Part shown: positions 56,663-64,000 of the stretch, piece after piece | How the letters are laid out: each line of letters starts with the position of its first letter | Numbering within the stretch: position 1 is the stretch's first letter | Assembly: GCA_030490835.1 (NCBI GenBank) | Contig: CM059975.1 | Location: forward strand, 59,945,174-60,009,173 | From: Annona cherimola | Lineage: Eukaryota; Streptophyta; Magnoliopsida; Magnoliales; Annonaceae | DNA: 64,000 nt | Direction of reading: 5' to 3' | Translations under genes and position numbers: made by a program | Notes under the pieces: generated by a model | What the model was told of the DNA's origin: nothing | What the model saw: the letters and a program-made list of their open reading frames with translations, nothing else | Database searches by the model: none

Positions 56663-56919
56663 TATTGAGATATAATAGTGGAACCCAAGACACAACGGGT
56701 GTGTACTTGGAAGAGTGGAATAGGGAAGGTTGCTCGAACCACTATAAACCTTTGTCCCTTTGTGTGACTTGATTATTGCCTTATTTCTTTCCATCTTATT
56801 AACTGTTTCATTGTGGGGATTAATTTCAAAAAGAAAAATTTCCCGTCTAAGCAAAAAATTTTAAAATACCTAATTCACCCATCCTTTCTTGGGTAACTGC
56901 CATAAACTCGGGACCAACA
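56662..56919 (+). mobile_element. Right part of the split copia-type LTR
   Basis: Matches about 40190-40449 of the intact plus-strand copy (GTGGAACCCAAG, GGAAGAGTGGA, CGAACCACTATAAA, CGGGACCAACA). Roughly 0.8 kb between it and the left part (51278-51701) is missing. Confidence 0.8.
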
Positions 56920-56924
56920 CTTCC

Positions 56925-58073
56925 TACTGAATAATTATTAAGCTGCATATATGTCTAATTAATTTGCTCAGTGTAACACAAGTATGCGTGTTGAACAAGT
57001 AATATAAGTGTCCACGAGGATCGTGTTTAAACATGGTACTACCTTGAATTCAACTTGTCTTAATTAATTTGATAATTAAATGGAATTTGTATTTAAAGGA
57101 CTGAATTAAACTTAACTAAATTAAACAGAGAATAACTAAAAGTTTGATGGCTACTAGTGAGATTTCCTTCAGATGACTAAAATGGATGGAGTATGAATTC
57201 ATTGATTTATGACTATATCGAATTGGTTCCTTTGTAAGTTAGTTGTGCAAACATTACTAATCTAGGTTAATTTATATTCATATGTCTTTTAATGTATACA
57301 AACCTAACCTTGTTTTAATTAATTGTTATGTTTCCACCACAAAGTCATCACAATATCCCACCACAAGTATTTAGCTCATGAACATAATGAAGAATATCAT
57401 CATAACCATATTCAAATACATCCCAAGAGAAAAGAATGATAAAAATAAGAGAATAGAGAGAAAGAGAAGATGAAACTCATTAGATCTCTCCCTCAAAATC
57501 AATCTCCATCTTCATCTCTATATCTAGCCTAGAATCCCTTTCTTTTTCTCCCCCCTCGGGCTCTCCTTCGTGCCAGGGCTTCTCCTTGAAAAACCTTAAG
57601 AAATGTATTTATACACATCTTCATTTGGATGCCGACATGTGCAAAAATCACACATGTGCAGGGTTGGCGCCACGGCGCCAGGCTGAATGGCAATTACTAA
57701 GGTCGGGGCATCAACGTCTAAGCCACGACGCCAACCTTGCTGCCTTGAATTCTTATACTTAGCATGAGACAAACTTTTTCTTTCATTCCATCCTCTTTTA
57801 CATTGAAATTGCATGGCAAATGTTCTTCTTTTCCTATAATAAAAAGAAAAAACAAGTAAATGCATTCTTACATCATCGAGTGAGTTTAAAACAACAAAAA
57901 CAAGATGAATTACTACTAAATTCAACATAAATGTATGAAAACTACACAAAATGCAAGAGACATAAATAATGAAAATTAAAGCAAAATCTATGCAAATTTG
58001 CATATTTCTCTTGAAGTAGCATTTAAAATGAATATAAAATGAACCTTGATAACTTTTTTTTATAGAGTTATCA
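56925..58073 (-). mobile_element. Athila-like LTR piece
   Basis: On the minus strand it begins TGATAACTCTAT at 58073. It carries a TATA box (TGTATAAATAC near 57604-57614) preceded by palindromic GGCGCC motifs (about 57665-57685) and runs toward a U5-like part with GATCCTCGTGGACAC. No PBS or PPT is next to it. The lower boundary is uncertain. The 162-codon frame at 57596-58084 is non-coding LTR text. Confidence 0.5.
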
Positions 58074-60221
58074 GTTAGTGACACTTTTTTCCAATTGTAT
58101 CATTTTCGATTTATCTCATATGGCTTTTGTTGTGGTTTCCTTTGCACCTCTTACATTGTTGATGGGGCTTTGATATCCATCTCATCCTTCTGCTCATTGG
58201 TTAAAGTAGTTAACATCTTGTCCTTCTCAAGATAGATTTTTGCAGCCCATTTTGAGTCAAAATGACTTTCATCTTAATCTACCATAAGTTGAAACTGATT
58301 TTATGATCAAACTTCTCTATCTCAAGCTTTGTTATAATCATCTTAATGCCTAAGAAAAACAATAAGCTTGATAACAGTTTCTTAAGAAATAATCCTATGA
58401 ACAACAAAGTCTTGAGGAAAATGAGAAAAAGAGAAATAAAGCAGGCATAACTTATGTGAAAAACATGTCAATGTGAAGGGAAAAACCATGGGTGAAGAAG
58501 GAGAAAATCTACTAGTAGAAAGAGATTGCAAGAGATGACGAATTATCAAAATAAAAAAACCCTTAAACTCAATACACCCTACGAATAACTCTTGGAAAGA
58601 CTAAACCACACAAATGAGTATACAATAAAACCTCAAAAAATCATGCCTAAATACCATAAAGCAAGCCATCTTTGCATATCGAAAAGAAGGTGCTATTACA
58701 AAGGATCGAATCCATGTGGAATACGGATATGTTGCATAAAAGCATATGGATGTTGGTTGCGTACATGAACTTTAATGGATAATTAGTTTTTTGATGGGTA
58801 TTTATAATAATCTCACTAGGTATTTCCAATTAAGCGTTGAGACATTCTTACAAATTTTTTTACAATATACTCAAGTACCTAACAATATTTCTAAATTTAT
58901 CCATATGGTGGACACTCTTGGGAGAGACTGATGCCACCTAGTTGATACAATCAATATGCTGCTGGTAAATTAGTTGTGTGAATACTTGTGGTGTCTAATG
59001 CAGTGGGGATATGCATGTGGACGTCTAATATAATAAGAAGACTTGAATGACAAGTCATCACCTAGAATAAATATTAATATATTCTACTTATTTTTTCAAA
59101 TGTGACTATGGAACAAGGTTTACTATTTTCATGATGCCTCAAGTATTCATTATCAATTAGTTCGATTCTCTATTTTTCAAACCTTTTATTTTAACATAGA
59201 CGTGTTTACAAATTTTAATTGACATATAATAAATCATTATTTTCAGGTCGAAATAAATCATCTAATTTTTAATTTTCATGACCCTCATTTTTCATAGTTT
59301 AATTCATTTACATAATCCCTAAATTAAAATTATTTACTATGACCCAGTAAATTAGGGTGCATGCTTATTACCGTTAATTTGAAATGAAATTTTTTATTAC
59401 ACATTATCCGATTTTAAAATGAGATTTTCTTAATTAAAATTTTCTTGGCCCTTTTTTAATAATTTTTTATGATAAAAAATATAAATTTTCAAAAATACAC
59501 ATATATTCTCAAGATATTTGTTAATTAAAAATCCTAACAAGAGTCTTAAATTTTCATAATTTTAATGTTAAGTTTAATAATTAAATTTTCCTAGTTTTTA
59601 ATGGAAAATTATTCATTATAATTTTCCACATATACATTTTTCATGAATATCATTGTCATAGTTTTTTAAAAAGAAAAAATTTCAATTATTTTCGTATACT
59701 TTCTGATGTATATGTATTGACGATATAGGAAGAGGTAGGCGCCGGTGAAAACGTTTACATTTTGGGGCAAAATGCAAACAGGATAATACGGTCATTTCAC
59801 ACATTGTGAGTATGATTGCTGGTCAGTGTGTGTATGGGTAGGTGAGATGACTTTATAGTAAATTGTGGTGCACGTTTTTTTATAATAAATAATACTAAAT
59901 ATAACCATCAAAATATTCAAAATAGAAATGATTACAAGAACAGGGTTTCATAAAAGCTTTCCAATAATATAATGTATTGCGACTATCCCTTATATAAAAT
60001 CATTAGAAAAGTTTAACTAATTATATTAATAATTTTTTTTGAAGTAAATATATTTACAATTTTTATAAATCCATACTATTGCAATAATTTATACAAACAA
60101 AATTTACAAAATGTCACAATACTACTAAACATTAGTGGCAATACGTAGATAGTATAATTGAAATAATATATTCATAGAGATAATTTATTAAAAATATTAG
60201 TAAATTTTAATATTTTAAAAA
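58074..60221. other. AT-rich gene-free stretch
   Basis: No frame over 60 codons with any domain. Long A/T runs from 59100 on. No bounded element found. Confidence 0.5.
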
Positions 60222-60640
60222 TTTTGAAATTTAAGAGTAAAATATAAAATGAATGACAATCATTTGGATAATATTACATAATGTTAACATAATATATTAA
60301 CATTAATACCATTAAATTTTAAGATAGTAAGTCTAAATGTATTAGACATGATTGCAAACTTTATTTAAATTTGAATTTAAAATTTTGGATTAATTTTAAA
60401 TATACTTATTATGTTTGAACATAATTACTCTAAATTTTTAAATTTAAGAGTAAAATATTAAATTAATGACAATTATTTGGATAACATTACATAATGTTAA
60501 TATAATATATTAACATTAAATTTTAAGATAGTAAGTCTAAATATATTAGACATAATCACGAACATTATCTAAATTTTAATTTTAAAATTCGGCTTAATTT
60601 TAAATATACTCATTAGGTTTGACCATAAACTTACATTTAT
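60222..60640. repeat. Tandem duplication of about 205-215 bp
   Basis: AAATTTAAGAGTAAAATAT at about 60230 recurs at about 60440. Both are followed by TTTGGATAA(T/C)ATTACATAA, TTAAGATAGTAAGTCTAAAT and TTAATTTTAAATATACT. The copies differ by point changes and small deletions. Confidence 0.85.
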
Positions 60641-61304
60641 AGCTATAACATTTTTCATAAATTACAAATATACCCGTTGCTTCAATTTCAGGTGATTGCC
60701 ATTATGTAAAATGTATAAAATAACCTCATGCCCTTGCTTTAGTTGCTTGCAAACGGTGGCGCCGATCATCAACCTCTTCCTACTTTTCTCCCACCAATCA
60801 ACTATGTCAAAATTCGGCAGCTCTCTTAGTTAAAAACAAAAACATCACCTAAAGTTGCTATTGTCTCCTACAAACTAGTCATTGGAGACAAGAAAACAAG
60901 CATGGCAAAAAAGCCACACATCGTCGGCCTCCGTTGAATGCCCGACAATAGCACCTGCCACTCTATTTCGTTGCATGCAGTCTAATTACCCACTGCGTTT
61001 ACAAATAATTGCATGCATAGCCATGGGTAGCTGGGGAAGATGTAGCGGTGAAGGTTGTGGTGCGTTGCCTGTGGTCTGAATCTGTTAAATATTCAAAATC
61101 TTTCTAAGTTGACTAGTTAAAATCCATATAGGATAGCTTAAGTGGCAAGTGTTAGCCCTTTAACCAACAAAGCCAAATGGTTAATAATGGGCTTTGACCA
61201 ATTATCATTTGCGTAAGTTGTAAGTTGTAAGTTATTTTTATTTTGAATATTATTTTAGCAATCCATGTAACTCAGTTGGCATTTAGAAGGTGCAGGAGTT
61301 TTAG
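60641..61304. other. Stretch without recognised gene
   Basis: A 65-codon frame at 60882-61079 (METRKQAWQKSHTSS...) lies in slightly GC-richer DNA but shows no domain and weak start context. Not called as a gene. Confidence 0.4.
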
Positions 61305-61711
61305 GGACTTCGGTTGTATGCTCCCGGGAGCATGCAGCGCTGCATGCTCTCGGGCGTATACACCTTTTTTTTTTTTTTTTTTTGAAATTTTTTTCATAAA
61401 CTTGTTAGCTCAAGTGTATTTAATATTTGGGTAAATTTTTACCATTTTTGGAGTATTTTAGATTTTTATTTTTTATTTTTGAAAATCAGTGGCATTTTAG
61501 GTAATTTTAAATTACTAAAATGCCACTGATTTTCAAAAATCAAAAATAAATATCTAAAAATCTCCAAAAATGGTAAAAATTGATACATACGTTAAATGCA
61601 CTTGGGCTAATAAGTTTATAAAAAAAATTTCAAAATCTTTTTTAAAAAATAGGTGTATGCGCCCGGGAGCATGCAGTGCTGCATGCTCCCAAGAGCATAC
61701 AACCGAAGTTC
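61305..61711. mobile_element. MULE-type foldback MITE, 407 bp, 9-bp TSD GAGTTTTAG
   Basis: Near-perfect inverted repeat. Ends GGACTTCGGTTGTATGC and the complement of GAACTTCGGTTGTATGC; arms include GCATGCAGCGCTGCATGC-type palindromes and AAAATCAGTGGCATTTTAG. The centre is near 61508. GAGTTTTAG is duplicated at 61296-61304 and 61712-61720. A nine-base duplication with long TIRs is typical of Mutator-like elements. Confidence 0.92.
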
Positions 61712-62143
61712 GAGTTTTAGAGGTTTCAAGTTAGAAGTTAAAAAAGGAGAGCAACCTCTAGGAGGAGAAATTTATAGGCAAGAAGAATGTTTTTGAAGAT
61801 TTATAGTGGGCTTCAGTATTTATTTTATGGGGAAATTATTGTTATACAATTAATTAACTATTTTAATTAATTTCATTTATGTCACATTATGTGAATTTTG
61901 GGGCCATAGCGTTTATATATGCGGCATTATAATAATTTTATAATCCTATAGAAATTTTGAGGATATAAAATTTTGTAAGTAATATATGCATTAGTTTTAT
62001 TTTTATTAAATAAATGCAATAAGTAATAGACATAATAAAATGTTAAAAATGTATATTAATAGCCTTAGATTTAATGATGTTGTAATGTAAGATGCATATT
62101 ATTCATTGAATTTATATATATATATATATTAATATATATGGTG
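61712..62143. other. AT-rich gap with (TA)n microsatellite
   Basis: No genes. A TA dinucleotide run lies near 62113-62130, just before the copia-type LTR. Confidence 0.6.
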
Positions 62144-63828
62144 TGTTGGCCCTAGTTTGTAGCAACACCCAATAGGAGATGAGTGAATTGGATACTTTTA
62201 AAATTCTTTTGGTGTCTTAAAATTTAACCCCTTGAAAATTAAGTCCCTTTGAATGAAAACATAGAGAGCAATGGAGCAATCAAAGTAAAAATTGCATATA
62301 CAAGAAATTATAGTCGTTCAGATAACCCTCCCTACTCCACTATTTTAAGAACACAACATTGTGTCTTAGGTCTACTAAATTAACAGGTATACAACTAGAG
62401 CTCTTGCTGTCTTTTATATTGTAACTCTAGGGGGCCTTTACAAACTTAGCACAAGTAGATGGCAAACTTCATTCAAACCGTGCACTACTTGTCTTTACTT
62501 GGCCTTAGTCTCCAACACCAAGCTAATTAGAAGTACAAAGAAAAAATTGCAAAAGATTTTTCTACACATTATAGTTTGTGTAGGGACAATTTAGCATTGA
62601 GAAAGAACTAGTGAATATTTGAGAGGTTGAGCTGTTGCAGCCCTTGCAGTGAAATTCAGTTCTTTCTTAGTGAAGCACTTAATGAAGGCTTGATTGCTTG
62701 TAAGCGGGAAGGTGAAGGGTTATTGAATGTTCTAGCTAACTCTTCTTCCTTCATTTGTCATGCTTTAAATAATGGAGAAATTTCGAACGTTAGAAGGTAG
62801 GTGGTATGCACTTTAAATAATGGAGTAATTTCAAACGTTAGAAGGTAGGTGGTATGTATTAAATGTGCCAATGTTCGATTTTTTCGACCGTTACGATCCA
62901 AGTCGCACTTGGAGTCGACTTCACCCAAGTCGTAGACTAGAGTCAACTTGGGTTGCAACTTCGGTCGTTTGCACTTCCTTTTCGAAGGTTTCATCATTGT
63001 TTTCATCTTCAAGTTCGACTTGGTCTGAGACATAACTCAAGTCGCAAGTGAAGTTGACTTGGGTTCCGATTTCACAGTACAATATACTCTTTGAAACTTC
63101 AAAACTTTATGAATGTAATGCCTTGACGTACATGCTCTTATTTCTTCAAGTTTTAACTTCAATTGTCTCAATATTCTTCAAACTTAAAGACGTTATCTTC
63201 TTCATCTTGAATCATGTACTTTAATGTCAAACATTGGTAAGTTGATCATTAATTTTTTTCATAAATCAACAATGTATGAGTTGCTTGAATTCTTCTAGTT
63301 GATCTTTGAGCTTGAATTTGCTTGTTTGAGTCCACTTATGTTTAAGTCGAGTACTGAGGTTGACTTGGATTTCAACTTGACTTAAGTCACATTGCTGAGT
63401 TGACTTCATCCGGGACTTCACCCAAGTTGCATGTCGGAGTCAACTTGATATGCGACTTGACTTCTTCAGATTCAGCATTGAAATCCTGAGATCCATTCAA
63501 GTTGCATGATGGTCAACTTGGGTTGCGACTTGACCCAAGTTACATGTGAAGTTGACTTTAATTGTGACTCCACCTGCTCACGTATCCACAATTTCAACAC
63601 TGTCTAAAAATTGCTAGTTGAAGTTGATCCTGGAGTTGACTTGGGTATTGACTTGACCTAAGTTGATGCCTAAGTTGAATTGGTTCTGTGACTTGATTTG
63701 TCATGACTTGTATTTGAAATTTTCTAATTTAAAACAACTCAACACACTTGTTAGTATCTTAGAATTCTCAACTTTGGATTGTTAATCATCAAAATATAGA
63801 TTGTGCTTGATTTGCTATCGATTTCACA
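62144..63828 (-). mobile_element. Copia-type 3' LTR, 1685 bp, element continues past right edge
   Basis: Same family and length as 4328-6014 and 38767-40449. TGTTGGCCC at 62144 and ...TTTCACA at 63828. On the minus strand the base before the LTR start is preceded by AAAAGGGGAGATTAT, a polypurine tract, so this is a 3' LTR and the internal region lies beyond 63829. U3 carries degenerate AAGTCGAC/AAGTTGAC repeats (62890-63670). A 49-bp tandem duplication of the TTTAAATAATGGAG region lies at 62763-62860. Confidence 0.82.
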
Positions 63829-63846
63829 ATAATCTCCCCTTTTAAT
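63829..63846 (-). other. Polypurine tract of the right-edge copia-type element
   Basis: Plus strand ATAATCTCCCCTTTTAAT, that is ATTAAAAGGGGAGATTAT on the minus strand, immediately precedes the LTR start. The remaining 154 bases to the window end are non-coding. Confidence 0.75.
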
Positions 63847-64000
63847 GATTGACAAAACCAATTTGAGATTGACCTTTCTTTCATTTGTAAATAGTTGCAA
63901 TTTGTTAACTTACAAATTTTAAATTTGAAGCATGTTAGTCTTTACAAAGTTTATTGTATATAATTTTAAAAATGACACAACAAAAGATTAACAATCTCAC

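Noticed and set aside
57596..58084. 162-codon minus-strand frame
   Set aside because: It spans the TATA box and U3 of an Athila-like LTR; composition is non-coding and no domain is recognised.

Overview
This window is nuclear DNA of a flowering plant with a repeat-rich genome. It is AT-rich and dominated by nested LTR retrotransposons and small foldback transposons. There are plant-type Ty3/gypsy (Tat- and Athila-like) and Ty1/copia-like elements, a tRNA-derived SINE and hAT/MULE-type MITEs. Nothing prokaryotic, plastid or mitochondrial is apparent. The species cannot be named from the sequence.

Host genes are few. At the left edge (about 1-305, minus strand) is the first exon of a gene with a plastid-transit-like N-terminus and a TGGGCC-type promoter. 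At 20968-21078 (plus) there is a plausible first exon whose downstream exons I cannot find. The one complete, confident gene is at 25322-26377 (plus): a single-exon RGP5/UAM5-type reversibly glycosylated polypeptide of 351 aa.

Left repeat block (650-19300): two foldback MITEs; a 1687-bp copia-type solo LTR (4328-6014, TSD GTTAC); a 480-bp MITE (TSD TTAAATCA); then an Athila-like LTR (7767-13397) followed by a degraded tRNA-Asp-type PBS. That LTR is split by a 4135-bp solo LTR (8324-12458, TSD AATAG). A second, truncated and expanded copy of the same long-LTR family (13739 to about 19285) sits just inside the Athila-like internal region. It carries two clusters of short palindromes, some with compensatory changes.

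Middle block (27.1-50.4 kb): a decayed Tat-lineage Ty3/gypsy element on the plus strand, with gag, retropepsin-like protease, RT, archaeal-type RNase H and integrase in order. An opposite-strand reading frame of about 549 codons (DUF7745-like plus coiled coil) lies between the integrase and the downstream LTR-like repeat. Two repeats of about 1.9 kb and roughly 97% identity flank it in direct orientation. Later insertions are a 1101-bp hAT-type MITE upstream of gag (TSD ATGGTTAG), a 1683-bp copia-type solo LTR inside RT (TSD CCTTT) and a 284-bp SINE.

Right block (50.4-64 kb): two head-to-head pieces of the copia-type LTR. One is split by a young non-autonomous Athila-derived element on the minus strand (51702-56662) with an intact 554-aa ORF, a clear PBS and PPT, and a 5' LTR that has lost its U3 promoter through a deletion at microhomology. 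After it come an Athila-like LTR piece, AT-rich DNA with a 0.2-kb tandem duplication, a MULE-type foldback MITE (9-bp TSD), and the 3' LTR of a copia-type element whose body runs off the right edge.

The genes do not form a pathway. The window is best read as one or two gene islands embedded in several generations of nested transposons, whose order of insertion can be read from target-site duplications.
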